Source: Patescibacteria group bacterium (GTDB lineage: Bacteria > Patescibacteriota > Patescibacteriia > Patescibacteriales > WJLG01). Taken from it: a stretch of DNA of 42,318 nucleotides. This document shows, one piece after another, positions 22,257 to 29,564 of this stretch. The translations under genes and the position numbers were made by a program. The stretch lies in the NCBI GenBank assembly GCA_028707065.1, contig JAQTUZ010000007.1, positions 27,626 through 69,943 of the forward strand, read 5' to 3'. Position 1 is the stretch's first letter. Every line of letters starts with the position of its first letter. The notes beneath the pieces are model-generated. The model was not told the DNA's origin and made no database searches. It worked only from the letters and a program-made list of their open reading frames with translations.

Positions 22257-22595
22257 TTATCGTTTAAAATATTTATATAAACCCTTGCCAGGCTTATTCC
22301 TATCAAGTATTTTTTTATCTATAAGACGCTTCAATGAGGGCATAATATCCGTTGTTGCTTTATTTGTACCGCGATCTTTTAATTTTTTCTGCAAATCAGA
22401 AATTGTTTTCGGCTCACCAAAGTATCCTTCATCAATAAGTTCGTGAATTTTACCCGTGAGACCAGAAAGTCCTTTCCCCTGATTTATAAAAGGGCGAGGT
22501 GAAATTTTATCCGATACGCTTAATGAAGCTTTTAATTGAATTAAAAGCGCTTCGATCTGTCTAATAATCTGCTCTTGGATTATTGTTTTTTTCAT
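22257..22595 (-). CDS. Small winged-helix protein (paralogue 1, first gene of the operon)
   Basis: 112 residues. An N-terminal amphipathic helix (IIQEQIIRQIEALLIQLKAS) is followed by a C-terminal winged helix: GLTGKIHELIDEGYFGEPKT, ISDLQKKLKDRGTNKATTDI, and a wing ending GKGLYKYFKR. It shares (L/I)-LIDEGYF and the KYxxR wing end with the 21898 gene. It is first behind a near-consensus promoter (22624-22651), so the whole series down to hsdS can be transcribed without hsdM. It might autoregulate the operon. No named family recognised. Confidence 0.7.
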   Translation of the reverse strand: MKKTIIQEQIIRQIEALLIQLKASLSVSDKISPRPFINQGKGLSGLTGKIHELIDEGYFGEPKTISDLQKKLKDRGTNKATTDIMPSLKRLIDKKILDRNKPGKGLYKYFKR

Positions 22596-22623
22596 AAAAA
22601 TTTATAATTTAATGCCTAATCAT

Positions 22624-22651
22624 ATTATAATCAACAAGGAAATTTTGTCAA
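22624..22651 (-). promoter_or_regulatory. Internal promoter of the winged-helix/HEPN/hsdS operon
   Basis: TTGACA (22646-22651), a 16-base spacer, TATAAT (22624-22629) on the minus strand. Both boxes are consensus. The first ATG is 29 bases away. Confidence 0.82.
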
Positions 22652-22748
22652 ATAAATAATAACCTATTAATAAAGGGGGGATACCATGTTGTTTCTTTAA
22701 ATATACCTCAAAAAAATTTCAGTGTCAAGTGGTTAAAAATAAAATAAT

Positions 22749-22779
22749 TAAAAAATACCTAATTTTAGGTATTTTTTTA
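22749..22779 (-). terminator. Terminator downstream of hsdM
   Basis: Perfect AAAAATACCTAA / TTAGGTATTTTT hairpin (22751-22776) with a T-run on both sides. It separates hsdRM from the internal operon. Confidence 0.85.
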
Positions 22780-22811
22780 ATAATCTTCTTATACCTTTAA
22801 CGAAAAAAAAC

Positions 22812-24386
22812 TTATAAATAATCTTTTTTTAGAGTTTCCAGACATTTATTTAATGCGCCGGTTACATTGTTAATCTCCCCTAAAATATCCTTTGGATCTC
22901 GATAATTTATTTCTTCCTCACTATTGTATGGATTATAAGTATTAGCCGAAAGAATATAATCATTCTCAATAATTTCAGCAACTGGCGTTAACCAGGAGTA
23001 AGGTTTTTCTGTTTTTTGTTCTCCGCCATGCCATAACTCAAGCAGTTTCGGAATATCATTTTTATATTGCGGGCCGGATTTTTTAGCAGCAGTAAGCGAT
23101 GAGCCGTCGCCCTGCATATCAAAAAACCAAATTTTTTCCGCAGGAGAAAATTTGTCCCGAGCTTGTCGAGGGACCGCTTGACCAGTTGTGATTGGCTTTA
23201 CGCGCTTTTTGAATATCAAGAAGCTAGTTTTTACTCCGGCATACGGCTGAAACGCACCGGCTGGCATTGAGACAACCGCTTCCAGTTTGGTATTCTCCAG
23301 CAAATAGCGGCGAATATCTTTATCGTCTTTGTTGGTTCCAAAAAGCGAACCCTCGGGCAAAATTATGCCGGCCCGACCGCCCGGCTTAAGAGAATTAATA
23401 ACATATCCTAAGAAAAGCACCTGCGTCTTGTTGGATTTTACTGGCAGAGTCGGCTTAATCCGCTCCCGATCAACCTTACCGGCAAACGGCGGATTGGTGA
23501 GTATAACATCAAACCGGCGCAAATCTTCTTCCTCTTCGGCACCGGCGACGGTATCTTTACGGCGAATATGCGCGCCTTCGATGCCGTGCAGAATAAGATT
23601 CATCAAGGCGAGGCGCACCATTTCCGGATCAACGTCATAGCCGTGAAATGTTTTAGTGGTTAAAAATTGCCACTGCTCTTTATTTAATTTGTCGCCATAA
23701 CCGATTTTCCGGCCGTCGCGATCCTCCAAATTTTTTGCGTCGCTGTTTTTGAATTTAAGCCGTTCGTAAGCCGTAATCAAAAAACCGGCCGAACCGCACG
23801 CCGGATCAAAAATTGTTTCGCCAATTTTAGGATTTACCATTTCCACAATCGCCCGGACAATATGACGGGGGGTTAGAAACTGTCCCAGCTCGCCGGCCGA
23901 TTCGATGCTAGAGAGCAACGACTCATAAAGATCGCCCTTAATATCCGTGTCTAAATTGGAAAATTCAATGGTATCGATAATTTCTACGGTTCTTTTGAGA
24001 GTTACTTCATCGGGAATAAGCAGCTTGGCGCCGTGAAAAATTTGGCGGATGTTAGTATGGCCATTGTGAAGCTCGTCGATAAAAGGAAAAACTTCATCAC
24101 GAATGAATTTATATAAATTTTCACCGGTTTTTTCGCGCCAACGCGACCAGCGAAATTTTTCCGCTTTTCCCGCGAAAATCGATTCATGCTCGCGGCCGGT
24201 AAGCTTTTCTTCTTTTTCCATGGCAATATCCTGCTCCTCGAGCATCTTAAGAAAAAAGAAAAAACTAATCTGCTGAATCCGGGTAACCGGATCTTTCAAT
24301 CCCGCGCCCCAAAGATAATCGTTAAGCCGCGCGACTTTGCTTTTGAATTCTTCCCGCAGTTGTTGAATATTATTTGGCATGACCAT
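22812..24386 (-). CDS. hsdM: Type I restriction-modification DNA methyltransferase subunit HsdM
   Basis: 524 residues. An N-terminal HsdM helical domain (about 1-130) is followed by the N6-adenine methyltransferase core: SAM-binding motif I FDPACGSAGF at about 194 and catalytic motif IV NPPF at about 299 (VILTNPPFAGKVDRER). It methylates adenine in the HsdS target and is required for restriction. The ATG at 24386 overlaps hsdR by 17 bases; a second ATG two codons later is equally possible. Residues around GQAVPRQARDK (about 403-413) are encoded by a dispersed palindrome (23154-23174) and look like an in-frame repeat insertion in a surface loop. Confidence 0.96.
   Translation of the reverse strand: MVMPNNIQQLREEFKSKVARLNDYLWGAGLKDPVTRIQQISFFFFLKMLEEQDIAMEKEEKLTGREHESIFAGKAEKFRWSRWREKTGENLYKFIRDEVFPFIDELHNGHTNIRQIFHGAKLLIPDEVTLKRTVEIIDTIEFSNLDTDIKGDLYESLLSSIESAGELGQFLTPRHIVRAIVEMVNPKIGETIFDPACGSAGFLITAYERLKFKNSDAKNLEDRDGRKIGYGDKLNKEQWQFLTTKTFHGYDVDPEMVRLALMNLILHGIEGAHIRRKDTVAGAEEEEDLRRFDVILTNPPFAGKVDRERIKPTLPVKSNKTQVLFLGYVINSLKPGGRAGIILPEGSLFGTNKDDKDIRRYLLENTKLEAVVSMPAGAFQPYAGVKTSFLIFKKRVKPITTGQAVPRQARDKFSPAEKIWFFDMQGDGSSLTAAKKSGPQYKNDIPKLLELWHGGEQKTEKPYSWLTPVAEIIENDYILSANTYNPYNSEEEINYRDPKDILGEINNVTGALNKCLETLKKDYL
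23154..23174. repeat. Dispersed palindrome inside the hsdM coding sequence
   Basis: 21 bases with arms GTCCC / GGGAC around GAGCTTGTCGA. The core matches the repeat at 9586-9636 (CAAGCTCGGGAC on the opposite strand). It is read in frame as part of VPRQARDK in HsdM. Confidence 0.55.
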
Positions 24387-26634
24387 TTATAAAAATATTT
24401 TGATTAAGTTCGGCGATGGTATTCTTTAAAGCATCAGAGTCAAAAACTTTGAGCACGTAATTAAGTCCGCCAAGATGCTGAAAAATCGGCTCATTAAAAA
24501 TTGAGACTTCAATCGGCGCGCGGCGAGCGATATATTGGCTTTTAACCAACCGCAGAATTTTAGTCTGCTCTGGCGCGAATTGCTTATCAATCAACCACGC
24601 TTCAAATAATTCATTAATCCGATCTTCATACAATTGCTCTTCGGTAGGAAGATTTTGAATACCAAGAGCGGTTTTTACAAAGTCATTCAAGGTTCCCGGC
24701 GAATAATGATAGGCTTCGCGTAAATTGGCTTCGTTAAAATAATATTTGGGTGAATTAAGGCGGTCAGCCAAAACTTGCGACTCATCGCTGGAAAGTTCCT
24801 GACCGTCTTTTACTTTTTTTACGAGAGGTTCGGCTTGAGCAAGCTCCTGTATCTGCCGTTCCCAGGCAATTTGATAATCATCGGAATCTATTTTCTCTCC
24901 TGCCGCGCCGACTTCGATATAGGCGCGTTTGATAACCACATCAACATTCTCCTGCGCGGTTTCGGCAACCTGAATAAAGCCGGCTGGCACTTCCAAATTT
25001 TCTTCGACAAAATCTTTGACTTCGGTTCCCCAGGGAATACCGGCTTTGGCTTTGGTGATTTCGGAATAAGGATTATAACTTTCGTCGTTAAAATATTGGG
25101 TAACGCCGGCAAAATCATAAATCCTGAATGATTTTTTATTGATGCGGGAATCAAGACGACTGCCGCGACCGCGCATTTGCTGATATAAAATCGGCGAACG
25201 GGTCGGCCGGACCATTATCAAATTTTCCACCATTGGCGCGTCAATTCCGGTATCCATCATCCCGACGGAAACTGCGATCATCGGCATCTCTTCTAACTTA
25301 AAACGACGAATGGCGCCGCGCGGATCTTCGGTGTCGGAAGTGATCACTTCTGCAAACCTGCCTTTTTGTTCCGGCTTGGCTTGATTAAAATAATAGGCGA
25401 GCTGGGCGGCGTGCCGTTTGGTAACCGCATAGACAATGGCCTTGCGCGTTTTATTCGGCTCGCGCTTTTCTTCTTCGGCAAAATAGGCCTCGACAACCCG
25501 TTCATTTCTGGCCGGCACGTTTATTTTTCGCTCCAAATCTTCGGCGCTATAATCTTCTCCTTCAAAATTAACGCCTTCAAGCGAAACTTTCGTGTCAATC
25601 TGAACAATATCATAGCCGGCAAGAAAACCGTCTTTAACCCCGCTGCGTATGCTGTAAACAAAAGTCGGTTTGCCTTTTTGTTCCGTCTCATCCCAACAGC
25701 CGAAAAGTTTATAGGTATTGCGATCAACATAACCGCTGGGAGTCGCGGTCATACCGATGCGAATAGCATCAAAATGCGAGAGAACGCTGTTATAAATACC
25801 AAAAATAGCCCGATGAGCTTCATCAGAAATTACGATATCGAAATAACCGCTAGTCAGTGATGGAAGCTGAGAATACAAAGTTTGCAGCGTAGAAATAACT
25901 ATTTCTGATTCGTCTTTTGGTTTACCGCCATAAAGCAGGGTGGATGAATGATCTGGCAATATTTCATTGAATACTTCTTGAGCCTGAACTCCCAATTGAA
26001 CTCGATCAACTAAAAATAAAACTCGGGTAGCAATACCTGCTTCAAAAAGTCGCTTGAGATAAAGGGCGATTGCGTCGGTTTTGCCGGTTCCCGTTGCCAT
26101 AACCAAAAGCATTTTGCGTTTGCCGCCTTCCAGAGCCTTATCCATAACTCGCATTGCCTCTTTTTGATATGGCCGCGGCGAACGCCATTCGCCGCCCTTA
26201 AAATACTTCCCTGGAATCGGAATAACCGATAAAGGCTTTTGCTCGAGCCGAAGAGTCTGGATTTTTTCCAGATCACGCTGAGAAAAAAATGTGGCGACTT
26301 TTTGTTCCGACCGATATTTATAATCCCAAAAATAAATTTCTTCGCCGTTGGATAAGAAAATAAAGCCAGCGTTGATAGATTCCGCATAAGCAAGCGCCTG
26401 CTGTTTAGCGGAGGCCGGATCAACCGAAAAACGTTTTGCTTCAATCACGGCTATAGCGCGGCCCCTTGAATCTTTAAGAATATAATCGGCACGACCGGTT
26501 TCCGCAGTTTCCTCTGTAGAGACCTGATTTTTATCTTCAATATTCCAATCGGCTTCGCGAAGTTTGCGGTCGATAAGAATCCTCGCGTCGGTTTCGCGCA
26601 TAAACTTTTTCCCCGCTGTATCTTGAGTAGCCAT
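24370..26634 (-). CDS. hsdR: Type I restriction endonuclease subunit HsdR
   Basis: 754 residues. An N-terminal PD-(D/E)xK nuclease (D50 in GRADYIL, then E65-x-K67 in VIEAKR) precedes the superfamily 2 translocase: Walker A MATGTGKT at about 180, DEAH box VISDEAHRAIF at about 273, and motif VI MRGRGSRLDS. A C-terminal domain typical of EcoEI-type R subunits follows (about 560-754). With HsdM and HsdS it translocates unmodified DNA and cuts at a distance. It is shorter than EcoKI-class R subunits but within the range of the EcoEI class. It lies 5 bases after radC and overlaps hsdM, so radC-hsdR-hsdM form one operon. Confidence 0.96.
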   Translation of the reverse strand: MATQDTAGKKFMRETDARILIDRKLREADWNIEDKNQVSTEETAETGRADYILKDSRGRAIAVIEAKRFSVDPASAKQQALAYAESINAGFIFLSNGEEIYFWDYKYRSEQKVATFFSQRDLEKIQTLRLEQKPLSVIPIPGKYFKGGEWRSPRPYQKEAMRVMDKALEGGKRKMLLVMATGTGKTDAIALYLKRLFEAGIATRVLFLVDRVQLGVQAQEVFNEILPDHSSTLLYGGKPKDESEIVISTLQTLYSQLPSLTSGYFDIVISDEAHRAIFGIYNSVLSHFDAIRIGMTATPSGYVDRNTYKLFGCWDETEQKGKPTFVYSIRSGVKDGFLAGYDIVQIDTKVSLEGVNFEGEDYSAEDLERKINVPARNERVVEAYFAEEEKREPNKTRKAIVYAVTKRHAAQLAYYFNQAKPEQKGRFAEVITSDTEDPRGAIRRFKLEEMPMIAVSVGMMDTGIDAPMVENLIMVRPTRSPILYQQMRGRGSRLDSRINKKSFRIYDFAGVTQYFNDESYNPYSEITKAKAGIPWGTEVKDFVEENLEVPAGFIQVAETAQENVDVVIKRAYIEVGAAGEKIDSDDYQIAWERQIQELAQAEPLVKKVKDGQELSSDESQVLADRLNSPKYYFNEANLREAYHYSPGTLNDFVKTALGIQNLPTEEQLYEDRINELFEAWLIDKQFAPEQTKILRLVKSQYIARRAPIEVSIFNEPIFQHLGGLNYVLKVFDSDALKNTIAELNQNIFINGHAK

Positions 26635-26639
26635 AGTCT

Positions 26640-27305
26640 TTAAATCAATTTGTGCTCTTTAAAACTGAAAAAAATCGTCTTGCAGACAATCACGTGATCG
26701 CTTATTTCAATTCCGAGAATTTTTCCAGCATCGACTAACTGCTTAGTGATATTAACATCTTCCGGCGACGGCGACGGATCTCCGGACGGATGATTATGGG
26801 CGATAATTATTTGTGCAGCCAAATGCCGGACTGCTGGCTCAAAAACTTCGCGCGGGTGAACCAGATTGGCATCGAGCGAGCCGACGGAAATAATTTCGCG
26901 TTTGATTTCCTGATTACGAGCGTCCAGAAAAAAAATGACAAAATGTTCTTTTTTATTATCTCGAATATCCTTTAATTCATCCCAAACATCATTCGGCGCG
27001 AGTAATAAAGCCGATTGCTTATTTTGCAAAAGTCGGCGGCCTAACTCAAAGCAGGCCACGATCTCGCACGCCTTCGCACTGCCGAGACCGAAAGTATTTT
27101 TAAGTTCTTCGAACGTAGCTTTCGTCAATCCCGCGCCGCTGAATTTTCTTAAAATTTTTTCAGCTAGCTCGACGGCATTAATACCGTTACCGCCCGTACG
27201 CAAGAGAATCGCTAAAAGTTCTGAATTCGAAAGGCGTTCGGGTCCGTACGCTTCCAGCTTTTCACGCGGCCGATCAACTTTTAATAAATCTTTAATTTTT
27301 GTCAT
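26640..27305 (-). CDS. radC: RadC-family JAB/MPN protein, copy 1
   Basis: 221 residues. A helix-hairpin-helix-like N-terminus (RPREKLEAYGPERLSNSELL and TFGLGSAKACEIVA) is followed by the JAB domain with the metal-binding motif HNHPSGD at about 169-175 and the downstream D in PSPEDVNIT. RadC homologues are common in CPR genomes and on mobile elements; the biochemical role is unsettled despite the DNA-repair name. An AGGAGGG Shine-Dalgarno precedes the ATG. It is the first gene of the radC-hsdR-hsdM operon, an arrangement that suggests a link to DNA modification or recombination in this locus. A second, diverged copy is at 36802. Confidence 0.93.
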   Translation of the reverse strand: MTKIKDLLKVDRPREKLEAYGPERLSNSELLAILLRTGGNGINAVELAEKILRKFSGAGLTKATFEELKNTFGLGSAKACEIVACFELGRRLLQNKQSALLLAPNDVWDELKDIRDNKKEHFVIFFLDARNQEIKREIISVGSLDANLVHPREVFEPAVRHLAAQIIIAHNHPSGDPSPSPEDVNITKQLVDAGKILGIEISDHVIVCKTIFFSFKEHKLI

Positions 27306-27343
27306 GCCCTCCTAATTATTTAATTTTATTACCAATGAATTTT

Positions 27344-27372
27344 ATTTTACTCCCTTTTACTCAAAAAATCAA
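27344..27372 (-). promoter_or_regulatory. Promoter of the radC-hsdR-hsdM operon
   Basis: Minus-strand TTGATT (27367-27372), a 17-base spacer, TAAAAT (27344-27349). The -35 lies in the 3' arm of the upstream terminator. Confidence 0.5.
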
Positions 27373-27394
27373 GCTGGGTTTCAGCCTGATTTTT
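27363..27394 (-). terminator. Terminator hairpin of the AATCAAGC type, copy 1
   Basis: AAAAAATCAAGCTG / CAGCCTGATTTTT, imperfect by one base, with a T-run on the minus strand. Near-identical hairpins are at 28259-28291 and 29565-29594. Confidence 0.7.
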
Positions 27395-27425
27395 CGTATT
27401 TTTAGCAAAATTATTTTACTTTTTT

Positions 27426-27485
27426 AACCTTCCGTAACGCTTTTCAATGTAAATCATCCTCCAAAAGAATATCCCGGAGAACGCC
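27426..27485 (-). pseudogene. Orphan 3' fragment of the membrane-protein gene at 27940
   Basis: On the minus strand this reads FFWRMIYIEKRYGRLKK and stop, compared with FFWRVIYIEKRYKKTPFKR and stop at the end of the gene at 27940-28221. About three quarters of the bases match. It is followed by a terminator (27363-27394), as an original gene end would be. The HPr gene lies between the two tails. Confidence 0.7.
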
Positions 27486-27516
27486 CGAATCCGTGGGGCT
27501 TCAAGACGAATACGCC

Positions 27517-27546
27517 TTGACTTTAAAAATAATTAAGATGTAAGAT
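27517..27546 (+). promoter_or_regulatory. Promoter of the HPr gene
   Basis: TTGACT (27517-27522), an 18-base spacer, TAAGAT (27541-27546). Confidence 0.6.
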
Positions 27547-27611
27547 TAAACGATATTATCGGATTGGAGTTCCTCCGCAAAATCAATAACACCAACGCAA
27601 GGAGAAAAAAG

Positions 27612-27911
27612 ATGTCCGCCACCTATTCAAAAGAAGTTGAAGTCGTGAATGTCCTCGGCATCCATGCTCGTCCCTCATCCAAAATCGCCAGTCTGGCCAA
27701 CGCTTTGAATGCGGAAGATGTTTTTATCAGAGACGCGAAAAATCCTGATCAGAAAATTGACCCAAAAAGCATTATGGGCGTCATGGAAATATCAGCTGCG
27801 GTAGGAGCCAAGATAATCGTCTTCACAAAAAAAGAGAACATGCGCAAAGCAGTCGACGCTTTAGCCGAACTCATTGAATCCGGTTTTGGGGAAGAATTGC
27901 GCAAGAAGTGA
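27612..27911 (+). CDS. HPr family phosphocarrier protein
   Basis: 99 residues from the ATG at 27612, which has an AAGGAG Shine-Dalgarno; an earlier in-frame ATG at 27564 lacks one. It has the HPr active site GIHARPSSKI with phosphorylatable His18 and Arg20, and the regulatory-serine region PKSIMGVMEI with Ser53. Length and motif order are canonical. HPr passes phosphate from enzyme I to sugar-specific PTS proteins or acts as a regulator. No enzyme I, EII or HPr kinase gene is in the window. A regulatory role, or a partner elsewhere, is therefore likely. It has its own promoter and terminator and is oriented opposite to its neighbours. It lies between two tails of the 27940 gene, as if inserted. 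Confidence 0.92.
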   Translation: MSATYSKEVEVVNVLGIHARPSSKIASLANALNAEDVFIRDAKNPDQKIDPKSIMGVMEISAAVGAKIIVFTKKENMRKAVDALAELIESGFGEELRKK

Positions 27912-27931
27912 TCATTCAAAGCCTATCAAAC

Positions 27932-27963
27932 AACGCCGCTCATCTTTTGAACGGCGTTTTTTT
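27932..27963 (+). terminator. Terminator of the HPr gene
   Basis: AACGCCG / CGGCGTT stem with a 13-base loop and seven T. It overlaps the last codons of the converging gene at 27940. Confidence 0.82.
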
Positions 27964-28221
27964 GTAACGTTTTTCAATATAGATCACCCGCCAAAAGAAT
28001 ACGCCGGCGCAAAACCCGCCGGCGATGCCGAGGACCGGCAATGACACTTGCAGCCAGAACGGCAGAACGCAAAAAATATGGCCGAATGCTCCGTGATTAA
28101 CTAAAGCCAGGCTATGCGCGAGGGCATAGTTGATATAAACGATCTCGATTGCCGCATGGGCGAGAAAACTCAGCAAAAGTCCCAAAACGACCCAGGAAAT
28201 GAGATAAATTATTCTTTTCAT
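27940..28221 (-). CDS. Small membrane protein
   Basis: 93 residues with two or three hydrophobic segments: IIYLISWVVLGLLLSFLAHA (3-22), a middle stretch ending HIFCVLPFWLQVSLPVLGIA (about 48-67) and the following GGFCAGVFFW. It ends in a basic tail (YIEKRYKKTPFKR). Probably an inner-membrane protein with positive residues inside. No motif or named family recognised. The 3' end overlaps the converging HPr terminator. A second copy of its last 17 or so codons is stranded beyond the HPr gene (27426-27485). Confidence 0.72.
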   Translation of the reverse strand: MKRIIYLISWVVLGLLLSFLAHAAIEIVYINYALAHSLALVNHGAFGHIFCVLPFWLQVSLPVLGIAGGFCAGVFFWRVIYIEKRYKKTPFKR

Positions 28222-28258
28222 ATTGATAAACTAATTTTAACACGAAAACCCTGAAATT

Positions 28259-28291
28259 AAAAAATCAAGCCGGTTCTTGACTTGATTTTTT
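28259..28291 (-). terminator. Terminator hairpin of the AATCAAGC type, copy 2
   Basis: Perfect 11-base stem AAAAAATCAAG / CTTGATTTTTT, followed on the plus strand by TATATTTTCAGCTTA. It serves the lipoprotein gene at 28307. Confidence 0.82.
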
Positions 28292-28306
28292 ATATTTTCA
28301 GCTTAT

Positions 28307-28768
28307 TTATTCCGGGATTATCGCCCCGGTACAGCGCCAATTGATCTCTGCCTGAAGCGTTTCTTCGCTGACGACGCAGGCCGGATTGCAGCCCGGGCGC
28401 GTCGCATTCAGGTTGGCGTCAAACCACCAGGTTTTGGAATTATCGTTGTACGTTCCGGCGCTCAAGGCTTCGCCGCCCTTGATACAGGTTTTTTCGGCAA
28501 TCACTTTGGCCTCGGCTTCAGAAAGTTTGCCGGCGGGAGTTGAAGTTGCCTGCGCTTCGCAAGCTTCTTCCCAGGGGCGCAAACATTTTTGTTTTACTTC
28601 GCACCAGGAATAGCCGGCTGAACCGATACAGCCGTGCTCATCGCGATCGCCGCCCAAGAGCGGCTGTTCTTTTTGCGCCTCGTCTTGCGGGGCGGGCTTT
28701 ACCGCGGGATTAGCGCACCCGGCGGCCAAAAAAGCGATTGAAACCATGACAAAAACGATTTTTTTCAT
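28307..28768 (-). CDS. Putative lipoprotein
   Basis: 153 residues. The signal peptide MKKIVFVMVSIAFLAAG is followed by the lipobox cysteine (LAAGC). After a short Pro/Gln-rich linker comes a cysteine-rich motif, DEHGCIGSAGYSWCEVKQKC and LRPWEEAC. It recalls small domains found alone or repeated in lipoproteins of many bacteria. A second part, KLSEAEAKVIAEKTCIKGGE and TWWFDANLNATRPGCNPACV, resembles PepSY-like or inhibitor-type repeats, uncertainly. It is probably attached to the outer face of the membrane; paired cysteines may form disulfides. Function unknown. Confidence 0.78.
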   Translation of the reverse strand: MKKIVFVMVSIAFLAAGCANPAVKPAPQDEAQKEQPLLGGDRDEHGCIGSAGYSWCEVKQKCLRPWEEACEAQATSTPAGKLSEAEAKVIAEKTCIKGGEALSAGTYNDNSKTWWFDANLNATRPGCNPACVVSEETLQAEINWRCTGAIIPE

Positions 28769-28783
28769 AGATTTTTATGCAAA

Positions 28784-28987
28784 GGGTTTGCCGCTAAATG
28801 CTCTTTGAGCATAAATTTTTCCGGATTTGACCGCGCCGCTACGAATGGCGCCCATACGAATTAGATATAAGGTAGGAAATTTTTTTAAAAATATTGAGGG
28901 TGATATGGTTATATCAGCTGAAAAATTTTTAAAAAAATTTACCAAAAGATGAAGATTTAGGCCAAAATGGCATTTAGCGGCAGACCC
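28784..28987. repeat. ~204-bp non-coding element with long terminal inverted repeats, copy A
   Basis: Ends pair over 18 bases (28784-28801 with 28970-28987; one G-U). Two hairpins sit just inside: ATGCTCTTTGAGCAT (28798-28812) and GCCAAAATGGC (28961-28971). A 43-base block (28823-28865) and a 31-base central block (28893-28923) are shared with copy B at 37643-37848. The rest is A/T-rich arms. No coding frame. It could be a structured RNA or a MITE-like element. It fills the 327-base gap between the two minus-strand genes. Confidence 0.8.
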
Positions 28988-29095
28988 TCAAATTATCCCT
29001 TATTACTATTATAACGAAATTTTAGTAAAAATATAACAGGCAAAAGATAAAAAAATCTCCAAAGCGCGGGGCGGTTTGGAGATTGGGCTGAAGAA

Positions 29096-29506
29096 TTATC
29101 GGCGGAACCGTTTGTGGCGAAACCGGTTACGATGGAACAATTTTCGAAAGAGCGACCCAAGGAATGACCATGCGGACTTAGGTTTTGGGACGAATTCCGG
29201 GGTATTATCTCTTACACTTTCAATGAACGCGGCCAGCTCATCGACCTGGCTTTTAAAATTCTCATTGCCGGTGTACACGATAAGTTCGGTTCCGTAGTCG
29301 GCATGGAGCAACATTGTCTGCAATATGACATAAGCGCTAGACGATTGGTTATTATCCGCGCGCCTGATAAACAAGTGTAATTCGGCAATCTTGCCGGTGA
29401 GCTTGTGTGCCATGTGCGATATCATATAAGCATTATGGCACTTGAGCCCTCGCGGATCACCAACTTTGCACCGTTTTTCATACGCAATCTTTTTTTCAAT
29501 TTCCAT
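29096..29506 (-). CDS. HPr-fold protein without the catalytic histidine
   Basis: 136 residues from the ATG at 29504-29506, which has an AAGGAGG Shine-Dalgarno; an ATG 18 codons upstream has none. Residues 20-98 follow the HPr pattern: GLKCHNAYMI in place of GIHARPSSKI, and SSAYVILQTMLLHADYGTEL then IVYTGNEN in place of the serine-helix and final strand (IIVFTKKEN). The position of the phosphorylatable histidine is Lys22 and the regulatory serine is also lost, so phosphotransfer is unlikely. A C-terminal extension (about 110-136) is strongly basic and aromatic, SLFRKLFHRNRFRHKRFRR, and could bind membrane or nucleic acid. Assignment to the fold is by motif order and needs a structure search. 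Confidence 0.65.
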   Translation of the reverse strand: MEIEKKIAYEKRCKVGDPRGLKCHNAYMISHMAHKLTGKIAELHLFIRRADNNQSSSAYVILQTMLLHADYGTELIVYTGNENFKSQVDELAAFIESVRDNTPEFVPKPKSAWSFLGSLFRKLFHRNRFRHKRFRR

Positions 29507-29564
29507 TTTTTCCTCCTTGTAAATAACAAACAATAACCTATCAAAATAAAATACCCCCAACCAA

